This document shows, piece by piece, positions 10,751 to 23,067 of a stretch of 64,000 nt of DNA (positions within the stretch are counted from its first letter, which is position 1; every line of letters starts with the position of its first letter). The notes under the pieces were generated by a model, which ran no database searches, had not been told where the DNA came from, and saw only the letters and a program-made list of their open reading frames with translations. Source of the stretch: Coniferiporia sulphurascens (Eukaryota; Basidiomycota; Agaricomycetes; Hymenochaetales; Hymenochaetaceae); assembly GCA_002794785.1 (NCBI GenBank), contig NBBA01000009.1, positions 310,001 through 374,000 on the forward strand, in the 5' to 3' direction. A program made the translations under genes and the position numbers.

Positions 10751-13700
10751 TCATGGGGAGTCTGCTTTTGATTCTGGCGCAGCAGCAACGGGAGGTGGAG
10801 GTAAGGGCGAGGGGATGATTTCGCCCAGGAAGCCGGGCAGGAAGCGTTCGATACGCTCATGCGTAGCGTCCCATAGTTGTCTTTGTCGCTCGTTCCTTTG
10901 TTCAGGAGTACTCGGGGGAACGAGGATATCCATTGCGTTCATGACAAGAACAACGTTTTTGAGCGACTCTGGAACAGCTTCGTGCTAAAAAAAGAAAAAG
11001 GGATTGTTACAAGAGTATTGAATTGCGAAATGAAAAGACGTACGAGCTGATCCCGCTTGTCAGCGTTCATAAGACGATCGAGAAGGTCGAGGATCTGGAT
11101 CCACAGTACACGGATGTCATTTTGCTTCGCTTCATCATTCACCTCAAATTGCATGAACACCTTGCACAAGAGCACTGATGCTCGCAATCGCGTTTCGGGC
11201 ATTCCTCGCACGTCACGTCGGGCCACCTGAGGCTTCAGCAACTCGTCCAAGAGAGGGAACACAACACGGTTGAATATCGTTTCAGCCTGACCGTCTACGC
11301 CCTCCAAGATAATTTGCTGGCCGAGGAGAAGGCGCTGTAAGTGAATGAGTGCCGTATGTCGCACTTCACGGGCTGCGTTTGTGCATTGCCGTGCTAGGGC
11401 AGATATAAGTGGCAAACTGCAATGCTTCCAGAGTTGGGCTGCTGGATGCCTGTTTTCCGCAAACTGGGGGAGAAATTTTTTGAGCTCGAAAAGGAGATCC
11501 ACGGATTGTCTTCCGCGTTGAATAGTCAATTCACTGAAAAGTGTTCTAATATCAATACTCGTCTGTACGATTTTTTGAGCGAAACAAAGACGTACAGCGG
11601 TGACTCTGCGCCCTTCCGTTTGTCATGTTGACCTGAATCCTCCACTGCGGAACCTGCTGCAGACGCATAATTTTCCAGTATGCTCACCAAACCGCCAAAG
11701 TTGTCCACGGTCACACACTGCTCTGCTCCGTCAGAGACGAGAGACAGTAACAATTCGAATGATTGGCGGGACGCTGCAGATTGCTTCATCGCGGAGCGCA
11801 TCAAAGCGAATACTAAACCCCATTCCGTTTGAGACCGTATAATATCCCGGCGCGTCTTCACCAGTACGACGAGACCTGCGATTACCTGCTCTCCAACTGA
11901 AACCGTTATTGACGTGGGAAGGCTTCCTAGAAGGTCCAAAGAAACATATAATTGATCTCTCAACGTCGGCTTTGGGGACATATTAGCTCTCATCAGTACT
12001 CGGCTCTTAAAATGGCTCACTTTGTCCGCAATTATGAGCAATAGGCGCCAGAGCCCGGCGACAGCGCGCTCGATAAGAAGAATGCTATAGCTAGGTGCCG
12101 ATGACAGCAAGGCAGAAAGATGCTCGTAGACTACAGGCCTGTTCGAGAAAGTCAACACATGGATACCCTCCCGTAGGAATTCACTCGCCATGTCTCCTCA
12201 AGGTATTGGGGGGTTTTTGAGACTATGCTGACCATCATTTCTAATAAAAACACAGACGCGGGATCGTAGGACAGGGTCTGAGGCGGAGATGCCCCTCTGC
12301 GGGGATTAGGAGAACTCGGAGGTACCGTGTCGTCAATCTCTTGTTTCAGTCTCGCCACTGTGCGCTCGTGGGCCAAAGCTTCCAGCGCTCGAATAGCCGA
12401 AACCAGGGCGTCACTTTTCAAGCCTCTATAGAAGTATAAAAGGAGAAGTGGTACTCGTCAAAAGCTAGGGATCGTGAGTCACTTTATATAGACGTACGTG
12501 ATTTGGCCGTACAGTTCGTCCAGCTTGCATGCACTTATGCAATCAATAGTGCAGAGGGTATTTTCAATTTCAGAATCCGTCGCTTCCGGGATCGCCTCCG
12601 AGCTTGAGCCGTAAGGCGTAAGAAGGTACGAGGACAATGCAAATAACAGGCCTCCGTCTGCCCTTCCAGCTGGTCGAGATGGTGCCTGATTTCCATGCAA
12701 GGGGATGAGACTTAAACCACCTAGAAAATCCTCCATCTTCAGCATCGGGTTGGGGAGCAAAGAGTGTAGGAACAGGTTCTGGAAGATCTCGAAAACCTTG
12801 AGGATTAAGTCAGCAAATTTTCCCTCTCAACCTTCAATCTGCGTACCTGCGTCCAGCCGTCCCTAATAGCATCCCCATTTCCGTTCAGGATTGTGAAGAG
12901 AACAACCGCGGCCAACTGGCCCTTGAAGTTTGTACCAAATTTGACAGAGAGTGAAGAGACAGTCACGTCTTGACCCTCCACCTCGACAATGGGGTAATGC
13001 GGAACCCGCGTAACGAGTGCGTCCGGCAGTAGGCTCGTGACTTGTGGAAGTGTAACAACTACATAGTCCAAAACCTCTGGGAGTTTGAAGTGACCAGCCA
13101 ATATGGCAAGTTGCCGGAAACCCGCAATCGCACGTTGGACTGTGTGGTCATCGTCGAACGTTGTGAACGCGAATGCGAGAGCCGCTATGACAGGTCTCCA
13201 GACGTAAACAAACATGGTGTTATCGAACAAGGACGAGTTGCAGCTGCGCAAAGAACCTGTAGGGGGCTGTCAACGACATATGGGAGCTCGGGATGGGACA
13301 TACTTACCAGACAGGCGAGTTCTTGCAAGTAATTCTTTCCAGGCATAACCAAACCCAACTTGCCCTGTATGCTCCTCTGGCATAACAAGTTCTCGCTTGC
13401 GTATTGACTCATAAACATTGTTCTAATGTCAGACGGTCAATAGCTGCTTAGTTGCAAAACCTAAATGGAACGTACAAGGAACTCAGGAGGGAAGTCAGAT
13501 CCGTCATTCACGCCACGTAAATTTTTCTGGTAGTCTTCCAACGACATGCGTGCCTGCGGGTAAGGTGAATAAATGCCAGTCAAAATGTGCATTTAGGTAA
13601 TCTCACCCTGACTTGCGGGTTGTGCAAATCGGTATTTAGCATAATGATTGAATATGTCAGTACGTAAACTGCATCCTGGGACTTTATATTCGCTTGGTAA

Positions 13701-16256
13701 GAAAAGGCGCAATTACATTAATTAATAATTAATTTAACAACGTCAGATATAAAGTCACATACCGGGCTCGGATGCGAAATACACTTCCGCAAAGGTTTCC
13801 GTAATGCGGTTAATCTGTTGGGATTCGCCCGGAAGTCTGAAACTCTCGAGCAATTCACGTATAGCCTCAGCAACGGGTTTCTGTCCGGAACCGTGTAAGT
13901 CGATATATACAAACACAGCCGAGTAGTAACGTACGTCCTTGAAGTCGAATAACTTGACGAAAGCTTTTAAAATCTCAAGATTTTCAGGTCTAGAAATAAA
14001 ATCTCCCAAGAGCCGTTTATCAAGACGACTGCAGCTTTTTAAGAAAATCGCGAGACTTTTATGGCGATCTATCGTGTCCGAAAGGTCCGCATAAATTAAC
14101 CCATTCTCCTCTAAGAAAGAAAGCCCAAGTTTCGGCTTAGTGTTAAACCGGGAAGCGCCAGTGAGGACAAGACGCTTGCGCGATTTGGCTCGTAATAATT
14201 CATCTGGGGACGGGAATTCCTAAGAAGGAAAATTACAATTGACCCTTGGTACAAAAAAAAGGGTGCAAATTCACGAACCGATGGCCACGACTCAACAAGC
14301 TAGATTTGTTCGTTAGTATCAAAAACTAATGTTCACGGAATATCCACTCACACCATTGGCTCTATCGCTCATGTGCCTAATGAATTCGAGTGACAGATCA
14401 AGGCAAAGGAATTGCGAAGCTTGCTGAGACTGTTCACGATTGCCACCAGGATATGGCGAATACACTCCCTGAAGGGAACAAATGAAAAAGTTGGGTTTGA
14501 AAGGGAGAATTATTCGAACACACCCTCGTCAAAAAGTCTATCAGTTTTTCAAACAAATCCTCGCAGTTGACATCGCAGTCGTAATTTTCAAACAAATCGA
14601 CCATGAAGCTTGGGTGCCGTGCGATATGATTAAGGGTTTCAAGGAGAAGTTCTCGCGTTTCTCCCTTCGCGGGCGCTGCCGCTGGTTTTGAAGGCCCAAC
14701 GTTTTCCTCATTCGCTTCTCCAGGAGCATTCGATGCACTGAGCACTGGAGTGCCAGGCCTAGGCGATGAAAGAAGACCCTTTTGTTGATTCATGTGGGTA
14801 ATCTGTGCCTTCGTCGGAGTGGAAGGTGCCAGCCTGTCGACAGTGAAAGTCAGGAACAGTTCTTGCTGAAGTTTCAGGTGCGTGCGCATAGTTTCGAGCA
14901 TTGTCGAGATAACTCGAAGAGACATGTATAATACGTTCGGGTTATCAGAGCGTGCTAGCTGGAATAAGTATTTGCACCCGTGATCCTGGATAAGGCTTAT
15001 AAGAGAAGGGTATGCACTAATGTGAGATCCTGAAACTTCAAAGGCAGTGTTCAAGACGCGTAACGAGGTGAGTCTGGTTGAGTCGGTGTGCAACCGATCA
15101 TTGGGATCAAGAATATTGATAAGGACCCGGAGGAGTTCCACAGTGGATGGTAAACCATCTTTGCTTTGTCAGTGAAATGGTCTGTAGTAAATACACAGAG
15201 CGACGTACAATCACTTCTAGACACCGCATGCAAGTCTAAATCAGCGTTTTCATGTATATTTCCAGTGCCTTCTTCAGATCTGCCTTCTTCCCTTTCGGCC
15301 CCTACGGGAGAATCGCCTTTGGCGGTGACACTGTCGGCGGTCCCCTGTAATGTCTGAACATTCATTTTCAGCTCGTTCTCGGAGGATTCGGCATCTGTTC
15401 CAATGAGTTTTTTCTCCTCCTCCTCAGGGTTGAGGAATCGTAAACGGCCGAAAATTCGACGGACCACGGCATGCATAGTCGACTCAGCGTACTTGCGTAG
15501 GATTTCTACATATTGAATGAACAGACATTAACACGGCTTCCTAGCGGAAATGATAGTCCACTTACCACTGAGCCTCATCTGGCAGCATGTGGTTAGCACT
15601 GTCTCCAGCATCTCACATACTTCGATGTCGCCTAGTCTTTCTCCCACAGCGCCGCACATGCATTGCTCGATTACAGCCATGATCCTATAGAGCACAACCT
15701 CATCCCCGGACGCATCGCTAGCTTCGAACTTGCAGTGGGACACGGTATTACTCAGTTCTGCAAGTGCAAGCTCTAAGTGTGGCGAGTCGGGCGTGACGAA
15801 ACCAGATATGAAGAACGTGTGGAGGGCAGAGAGAGCAGCAGAAGTTATCGGTCCAGTGGACAATGGGGAACGGATGATTGAGAAGAAGGGAGATAAAAGT
15901 GCTGGTAGAGGGAATTCTTCAATATCTATATGGGAAGACACGTTCAGTCAGTCTGTGTATGATGGTAAACTCGGGGACGTACTGTCAGAGCTCTGCACCT
16001 CCCTCTTCAGTTCTAGGAATCCAGCCATCAGCTGTACCTCTTGCTTTGCGGATCCAGCCAGATTCTCCGAGCTCCCACCGGCACGTCTCAGACCTAAACT
16101 TGCAGCAAGAGCATCATCCCTTGCATACATCGACGTCTGCGTGCTCTCAGCCCAACGCGAGTTCTTGCGCATGGCCGAAATGACAGATAGAATTTCCGAG
16201 CATATAATATGCACTTTAGATACGGAAAGGGTTCCGTTGGCTTTCTTGACAGCCAT
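10751..16256 (-). CDS. ARF guanine-nucleotide exchange factor, Gea1/Gea2/GBF1 type
   Basis: Large Golgi exchange factor that loads ARF GTPases for COPI vesicle formation. Eighteen exons give 1515 residues: 15983-16256, 15566-15925, 15209-15505, 14524-15158, 14352-14468, 14279-14299, 13935-14219, 13763-13880, 13607-13692, 13476-13553, 13308-13422, 12847-13256, 12498-12796, 12189-12425, 12021-12138, 11596-11969, 11044-11533, 10751-10984. The HUS motif appears as ENYDCDVNCEDLF near residue 510. The Sec7 domain spans about 570-795, with FRLPGESQQI carrying the catalytic glutamate near 680 and YSIIMLNTDLHNPQVR after it. HDS-type helices follow (VYEHLSALLSS, LLIERAVAGLWRLL, DQLYVSLDLLG). Every exon joins in frame. 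Exon 14/15 uses an apparent GC-AG intron (12139-12188), required to restore the ETWPVVYEHL segment. The start is the only good ATG in frame. Confidence 0.95.
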
Positions 16257-16691
16257 GGTGGTCCAAGTATTGTTCTGGGAAGCCGATGGGAGAGGGGGAA
16301 TGAGACGAGCTCTAGTATGCTTTCAGCGCTAGAGAGACGTGTCCAGTATACGTGAAATATGATTTGCTTTCCTTTCTTGGATGAGAATAGCCATCCGTCG
16401 GCTATATATATAGTACGTACCGATTCCGAGTTTAACGAGGCACCTCGCACATCGAAGTCTCGCTATAGCCTATTTTCTAATCAACGTTGATTCCCGGAGA
16501 CACTGCCCATAGCATATTGTGTGTAAAATGTTGCGATGCTGCCGATAGAAATATAATCCTAACTATATGTGGCTGGCTAGACCAAGCATGATTAGACCAG
16601 TTTCGTATACAGGATGGTATTCCCCAAGAGTTCGTAAGAACAGCCATCGTTACATTGTAGAAATTTCGGAAAAGTACTACTACAGTAATGT
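16257..16691. promoter_or_regulatory. Intergenic region upstream of the ARF-GEF
   Basis: 435 bases between the ARF-GEF start and the proteasome gene's 3' end. An AT run CTATATATATAG at about 16400-16411 lies some 145 bases upstream of the GEF ATG and could serve as a TATA-like element. No gene seen. Confidence 0.4.
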
Positions 16692-17957
16692 TTATGCACC
16701 TGACGTCGAGGCGTCCTCTCCAGTTCGGGTAGCCATTGCAGCCTGACCCGCAGCCGTCGCAGCCAGTCTTGACCGCTTTCTCTCCGCCTCTGCACGGACA
16801 TTTAAAGTTAATGAGTGGTCTATATGCAGAGAGGGAAACAAGGCCGTTACCTGCTTCCTTCTCGCGTTCGATGTCAGATACAATCGTCTCTATCTGCGAA
16901 AGATCCAGACTCTGATGTCATAGGAAAATATGAGATGTTGTGTTGGAATGCGAGCATAAGAGGCGTACCGAAACCTTCCCAAAGCCATCCATGACGCTAA
17001 TTTCGATATTCTTCGCGCCAGTCTGTACCACCTCTAAGAGACTCTTGACGGTGAGCTTGATTGTCTCTTCCCGCGTCATATCATCTTTGTGGTTCTTTTC
17101 CAGAAATTCACGGACAGTCTTCGATGAGCGACCAATAGCGTTTGCCTATGAAAGAGCTCGTCAGTTAAGCATAATATGTCGCATTACCTCAAAGTATGCA
17201 CCTTCCATGCGCTGTAAATACCACTCGGCTCTGTCATATACAGACGAGGCTTTGTCTCTTGCGGATCAAACCCTATAATGAGAGTTGAAATTCCGAAAGG
17301 TCTGACTCCTCCCGATTGCGTGTAGCGCTGAAATATGATGCCGAAATTAAGTAACGGAGTACGGACGGCTGGGGAAGACGCGAACCTGTTGGATACCTGC
17401 TATGTGTCGGGTGATGTACTCGACGGTTACTGGATCTTCAACGGTTAGGCGGTGGCTTTGGCATTCTATCCGGGCCTTGTCAATCAACACTCGTCCATCC
17501 GCGGTAAGGCCTGAAAAGGGGGACAACGTCATATTAGAGTGAGGACGGCAGGCATGGCATAGGGACACGAACCTGCAAATGCAAGGCTGATGTGATCGTC
17601 CAGCATGACTACCTTACGGACTGTCCGGGGATCTTGGAGTTGTAGAACTGATTTCTTCTCCACGCCTAGGACAACGACGTCCTTGCCTCGTACGCCAACC
17701 TAGAGTACGCATTACACCGCAAGCCAGGACGTGAAACGACGCGTCTCTTACCGCACAAGTTCCTTTCCTTACCGCTTCCAGCGCATATTCTACCTGTACA
17801 TGTTGTCAGAGAGGGTATGCGCCGCAACGGAATGTAGACCTGCCTGGAACAAGTGTCCGTCGGGTGAGAAGACGGTAAGAGCTGTAGCGCATGTATTAGG
17901 ACTATGCGCGGGTGTAAATTAAAGGCGAGTCTGACCGCGATCGTATGACCTTGACAT
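16692..17957 (-). CDS. PRE6: 20S proteasome subunit alpha-4 (alpha type-7, Pre6)
   Basis: Structural alpha-ring subunit of the 20S proteasome in nucleus and cytosol. Nine exons (17936-17957, 17844-17881, 17752-17793, 17573-17699, 17386-17510, 17202-17327, 16969-17145, 16851-16911, 16692-16789) give 271 residues. The N-terminus [20 protein letters not shown] continues into [16 protein letters not shown], the universal alpha-subunit signature. Later landmarks are [38 protein letters not shown] and [13 protein letters not shown]. These match alpha-4 better than other alpha subunits from memory. Intron 2 (17794-17843) appears to be GC-AG: only that splice yields FQVEYA. The C-terminal tail is Ala/Arg-rich. 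It shares a 190-base divergent promoter with the ZUP1-like gene. Confidence 0.95.
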
Positions 17958-18062
17958 GTTGGTTGCTGGAAAGGTGAAGGCAAGGAAGTTGTGATTTCAA
18001 GGTGGTCTACGTTACGCGGCGCCAGTCCGGGACGCGCGTCGAGTGCTGGACTAAATCTCGTC

Positions 18063-18068
18063 CACGTG
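18063..18068. promoter_or_regulatory. CACGTG box in the PRE6/ZUP1 divergent promoter
   Basis: The palindrome sits in the context CCACGTGACC, 105 bases from the PRE6 ATG and 80 bases from the ZUP1-like ATG. GGTCACGTGG on the other strand matches the Cbf1/bHLH-type E-box. The same decamer recurs in another divergent promoter at 34605-34614. Factor identity is inference. Confidence 0.5.
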
Positions 18069-18147
18069 ACCACATAGTAGTACACTTAATTACCACAGCA
18101 CAGCGTCGAGCTAGTACCACCGTCACTCCAAGTCGCAGCCAGCTGAA

Positions 18148-20006
18148 ATGGATGACAAGGATAATCGCCTAGACTTAGAGTCAGTGTCCTGTACTTATGC
18201 CGCTCGTCTCACCAATTTATGTCTTGGCTAAACAGACAACCTGTCTTCTGTCAGTTCTGCAATGTCTCGCTCTCCAGATATTCGCCAGCAGGTAGACAGG
18301 CGCATTATGAGCGACACTTTGAAGGAACACCAGACTGTATGCTCATCTCCTATCCTATCGGATTTCTACTATAATACGTAGAGGCACTAGCGGGTCCGTC
18401 AGGTCCGTCAAATATTAATCTCGCCGGTCCGAAGTCAAGTCCAAAGAAAGTGGGAAATACGAAGGCGCCAGCGCTTCAAGATAAGCAGAACATATTTTGG
18501 AACAGGTCACAAGATGCCCCCCCTCCCAAGAACTTTACACCAGGTTCTTTCTTTGTTATATACAGTGAGGGAGTTGTCTAACAGAGAAGTCCAAAGGCAT
18601 TATACCTGTGCTGAAACGGGCTTTACTCAAGTCTCATGCTAAAGGGCAGACAGTCCGTGCAGCACTATGCTACGAAGGGATGGTTCATGTTGCCACAGAG
18701 ATGTGGGACATGGGATGGGGATGCGGGTAAGTCGTTCTTGGAGACCTCACTTTTCCGCAGACTAGTAATGCGGCCGTAGGTACCGGAACTTCTTAATGGC
18801 TTGCACGGCGCTCATTGATCAGCAAGTACAACCAATGTACTTTCCCGCCCTTGATCAGCCGACTCCACCGGGGGTCCGCAATTTACAACGATGGATTGAG
18901 GACGCTTGGAATGCCGGTATATTAAGTCTCGTCAGGATCGTGGCACCTTCACTTAAAAATAATGATAATAACAACTCCAGGTTTTGATGAAGAAGGCGCC
19001 GTGGAACTCAAAGGCAAACTCGTAAGGACGAAGAAGTGGATTGGAACCGCTGAGCTATACGTCGCCTTCCTCTCACGCGGTATTCCGAGTCGGCTCGTCG
19101 ATTTCCCATCCGTCACCTCGGGCGCGGATGCCGTTCTGCAGTGGGTCGAGCGCTATTTCACGTCACCTCTCGCCAGTAGCACACAAGCTACGCGGGCTGG
19201 GGTTAAGACGTCTGTAAACGAGGCACTGTACCGGGCAAGCCCCGTGGTCGTCACAGACCGTATGCCACTCGTCCTCCAACATCAAGGTCACTCGCGTACG
19301 ATCGTGGGGTACGAGCGCCTGAAAACGGGATACATCAACTTATTATGTTTTGACCCTTCACGGTTGGCATTTTCCCCTTGCCTCCAACACGTTTCGTCGA
19401 TAACCGATGTTGATCCTAGGCGGCCAAGCGCGCAAGTTCGAGAAGCAGCCATCGCTGAATTCTCATCAACCCGGGCTCACCCAAGCCCCGTTGCTCCGGT
19501 TTCAGAAAAATATTCTGACATATCTCCTTCAAAATTATTAAACCGATTATTTCATCCGCGGCACCACGACAGCGGCCAATCGCCTGAGCCAATCTCCAGC
19601 GGAAAGAAACGGCACCCGGGAAAGGAAGATGACTTACGAGGCATAAAGAGGGTGCGGGGGGGCCTGAAAGCGTCCGATACGGGCAAGGAAGTTATCGTTA
19701 TCCACAGTGACGATGACAACGACGATGATAGCAGACCAGTTGACTCGAACACGATTGATCACAAAACTTCGCAAAGGCATTCAGTCGAGATTGACTATGG
19801 CAAAACTCTCGAGTTCTTCCGGCTGAAGCCCAAGAAAGTCAGGTGTGCATAGTAGTTAATTCTTTCAGTGCCTTCGCGACATTGACAGGGTATATGCATT
19901 CAGCAGGAACGACCGTTATCAAATATTGTATTTTCCACTTGAAGATCTACTCTCGGAGCAGGAACGGTGGGCGAGGCGGGTAGTTACCAGTGAGGTGATC
20001 CGGTGA
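18148..20006 (+). CDS. ZUP1/ZUFSP-type deubiquitinase (peptidase family C78)
   Basis: Cysteine protease related to UFM1 proteases; ZUP1 cleaves K63-linked ubiquitin chains in the DNA-damage response. Model of seven exons, 516 residues: 18148-18185 (this donor is uncertain), 18236-18336, 18391-18543, 18585-18726, 18780-18916, 18981-19842, 19889-20006. An N-terminal C2H2 finger is visible (FCQFCNVSL then HYERHF). The catalytic core starts GIIPVLKRALLKSHAKGQT. The nucleophile is the Cys of MGWGCGYRNF, and the His and Asp are plausible in QHQGHSRTIVGYE and LLCFDPS. A ~180-residue disordered tail follows, with VIVIHSDDDNDDD resembling a SUMO-interacting motif. The last intron was chosen (46 bases) because the exon after it is clearly coding (FSRNDRYQILYFPLEDLL). 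Confidence 0.88.
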
Positions 20007-20251
20007 ACACCTGTGCAGCTTTTCCTTTCTTCATTACAGCGAATAATTCTTGGATTCTCACTCTTGACATACCGGACCACGACCTATACTATAATTGGAC
20101 TAGCTATATATCCCGCACGTATCACATACATTATGTATCGACATAACAGCCTGACTTTACGCGGATTCTTTAATACACATAGTACAAGATCCATTCCCGA
20201 AATATTAATGGTTTGAGCCAATACGCAGGAATCAAGGAGCAGAGATGAGAG
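20007..20251. other. Convergent 3' gap
   Basis: A 245-base AT-rich gap between the ZUP1-like stop and the LigB-like stop. It contains runs such as CTATATATCC near 20100. Likely two 3' untranslated regions; nothing else seen. Confidence 0.4.
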
Positions 20252-21490
20252 CTATAGCCCAAAAGCAAAAGTGGGGGCTCCATAAATACCAGAAACAATC
20301 TTCGCGTCTCCCCCATCCCCGGCTCCAGCTGCAACATACAACGGCACGAAATGGTCTTCTCGGGGCTGAGACGGTCTGAAGCCCCTGTGCTTTGTAAGGT
20401 TAACGAGCGCACGCTTAAGATTAGGCTATGCGTGGCAATATAGTTAGCACCTCATCAGCGGGCGACTCGTGTGAAGTGCATACCGTGGGCTGTGAGGCTG
20501 CATCCAGGATAGCTTGGTCAAACTCCTTGAAGATAGGCTTCGCCGTGCTCTCTGCAAACGCCGTGAAGTCGGCGAACGTATGGATGGTAAGTCCTCCGGA
20601 GAGAATCAAAATACCCTCCTCCCTTCACATTAAAAATAGAACATTAACATTCACTCAGTCAGGGAAGAGAGTGACATTGTGGTTCACCTGAGCTTCGCAA
20701 CTGCCTTTCCAACCTCCCAGTTCTTCTCCGGGCTAAGGCTCGAGTCAATGCTCGCTTGGACGATGGGCACGCCATGGAAGTCGTGTCCGAACATGATGCG
20801 GAAGGGAATGAACACGCCGTGATCCAATCCGGGCCCGTTGAAGCCTCTGCCATCGCGCCCGCGCGCTTCCTTGACGGATGTCATACGGGCTGGCTGGCCG
20901 GCCGCATGGAATGCCTCGACGACGCGTCGCGAGAGTGCCTCTGAACCATCAGAGTTAAACTTGAGTTCATACATCTCGCGGTCGAAGCCGAAGTAGTCCA
21001 TGAGCAGTGGCTGGTTGTCACCGTAGTTAGAGACTGTCAGGGGCGGTGTCAGCAAGAGAGAAGGTGCACAACGAAGGGGAGTATAGTACATACCGACCCG
21101 TTCATTGTTAGTCTCCCAGTGAGCGCTGAAGACGAGGATGCCCTTTGGTTTGTACTTTCGCAATAAAGTCGGCCCAAATTCGCCCAGGAAGCGTGCTAGA
21201 GGGCCCTTCGGGCCGCCGTACTGCGAAACTGGGTCGTTCCGCGCAGACTTCTCTGGAAACTGCAGCATGGGAGAGCCGTGTCCAAAGAAGAACGCTGGGA
21301 TCTTCTCCGGTGTCGCAGGGAGTGCATCAAGCGCAGCCTTCCATTCGGTGTCAGTCTTTGGTATGATGGGTACACAGGGCGCAGCGTCCGCGGTAGAGTT
21401 CGACATGGTACTGAAGAGTCGATGGTGCAACGAACGAGAAATGCCTAGAGGAAAACGCGCGAGTGCGTAGGCCAGAGCTATGGCGAGCAA
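20252..21490 (-). CDS. LigB/DODA-type extradiol aromatic ring-opening dioxygenase
   Basis: Class III extradiol dioxygenase of the 4,5-DOPA dioxygenase family, which opens catechol rings with a zinc or iron centre. Exons 21094-21490, 20688-21033, 20484-20622 and 20252-20425 give 351 residues. Metal-binding histidines are seen in FFGHGSPM, VFSAHWET and GPGLDHGVF. Further family blocks are NYGDNQPLLMDYFGF, FIPFRIMFG, ILILSGGLTIHTFADF and DHFVPLYVAAGA; the last strand ends YGAPTFAFGL. The first ~28 residues (hydrophobic, then basic) could be a membrane or mitochondrial signal. A second ATG at about 21406 (MSNSTADAAP) would give the usual cytosolic length, so the start is open. It faces the MAT1 gene across a short promoter. 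Confidence 0.92.
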
Positions 21491-21655
21491 TGCAAGAAAA
21501 AACCGGGTTGATATAGTCGCCAGGATGAGAATAATGGGTGAGAGGACATGGCGGAAGCTGACGATGTCGGTATTTCATGAAGACGCGCATGTTAGTCAGA
21601 GGGCCGACCAGGACTGACCCGACTCGGACGCGTCTTGCAAGCCACACTCACACAC

Positions 21656-23067
21656 ATGTCCAAGTCCAGTGCATGGCTGCGCGGCACAATCATCCGCAAG
21701 TCGGGCCTCCCCGCAGCCTCGTCCCAGAGCACCCGCGCATCCACCCCCGCACAGGCAGTCGCGAGCACGTCGACCGCCTCGTTCGGCGGCGGCGTCAAGG
21801 ATGCCACGGGAAAAGTCTCTGAGTATTCGGCATGTGTCCTTCACCGTTGTCTCCTGAGCCGACGGAGATGCTGAACGATCATCCCACCTACAGTCCATGG
21901 AGGACCAGTGTCCTGTCTGCAAGTCGGATCGCTACCTCAACCCCAAGCTGCGTCTGCTCGTCAGCGCTTGCTACCACAAAATGTTTGCCTATATTTAGGT
22001 CTCTCTAGTACGTACTTGCTCAGCTTAGTATCAAGGTGCGAGTCGTGTATAGACCGCCTCTTCACACTTGGCCCCGCCCCGTGTCCAATATGCAACAAAA
22101 CACTACGCAAGCTCGCGTTCATGCCCCAGACCTTTGAAGACTTAACCGTCGAGAAGGAAGTCGCAGTACGGAGACGTCTGGCGAAAGAGTGCGTTAAAGC
22201 TCGCGTGCTCGGCTCCCTTTCTATAATTCATCTTGGACCTTCAGCTTCAATAAACACCGTGAAGATTTCGCCGACTCCAAATCCTATAACGACTATCTCG
22301 AAGAAGTCGAGGATATCAGTGCGTCCTCATCCACCGACCGGTGACACTCATTTAAATTTTCGTATTACTAAACAGCTTTCAACCTGATAAACGACGTTGA
22401 TCTCATCGAGACCGAGGAGCGGATACTGAAATTCCGGCGCGAGAACGCCGCCGTTATCGAAGCCAACGTTCAACGCGACGAGTCGTACGCGACGCTCCTC
22501 CGGGAGCAGGAGGAGCACGACCGACAGCGGCGCGGAGAGCGAGCTCGAGAACTTGCGCGCGAGGAGGAAGAAGTCCGTGAGGCGCGTGAGGCGGAGCGGC
22601 GCGAGCTCATCGACACGCTTGAGCATAGCAGCAAGGATGCGCGCTCACTAGTTGCGCAATCCGCGCGGCGGCAGCGCGAGAAGGAGCGCTCCGACCGCGA
22701 GCGCAAGGAACGTGCAGCTGATGCCGCTGCGCAAGCAGGCGGTTCGGCTGCAGCGAGGGCGCTACGTGCGCGTGCGGCACAGTCGACGGTGGCGGATGTT
22801 CCGCATGTGCCATTGCAAGATGACTGGTACGCTTACGAGGACAAGTTCACGCTTCGCAGTGAGGGCTACTACGACCCTATGAGTGAGGCCGTGAGAAGAG
22901 ATCGAGAGGGCATTATGAGGGGTGGAGGATATGTGATGGAAGAGGCATGGGAGCGTGCCCTTCGGTGCGCTGTTGCAGGGCTCGATATTGCCCCCTTGAC
23001 TGGCTCTGAGCCTGCAACGTCAAATGCAGCTCAGGCCTTTGAGATGGGCGCCTCGACGGCCACTTAA
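21656..23067 (+). CDS. TFB3: CDK-activating kinase assembly factor MAT1/Tfb3 (TFIIH subunit)
   Basis: RING-finger subunit that links the CDK7-type kinase to core TFIIH in transcription and repair. Exons 21656-21814, 21894-21982, 22036-22188, 22245-22318 and 22376-23067 give 388 residues. The RING is DQCPVCKSDRYLN ... CYHKMCESCIDRLF ... CPICNK, a C3HC4 layout with the family-specific NPKLRLLVS segment. It is followed by the MAT1 helical block (FNKHREDFADSKSYNDYLEE) and a long Glu/Arg coiled coil to about residue 290. The C-terminus holds the hydrophobic WERAL region that contacts the kinase and cyclin. Exon 1 and its donor (GTCTCT at 21815) are less certain; a shorter form would begin at ATG 21897. 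Confidence 0.9.
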
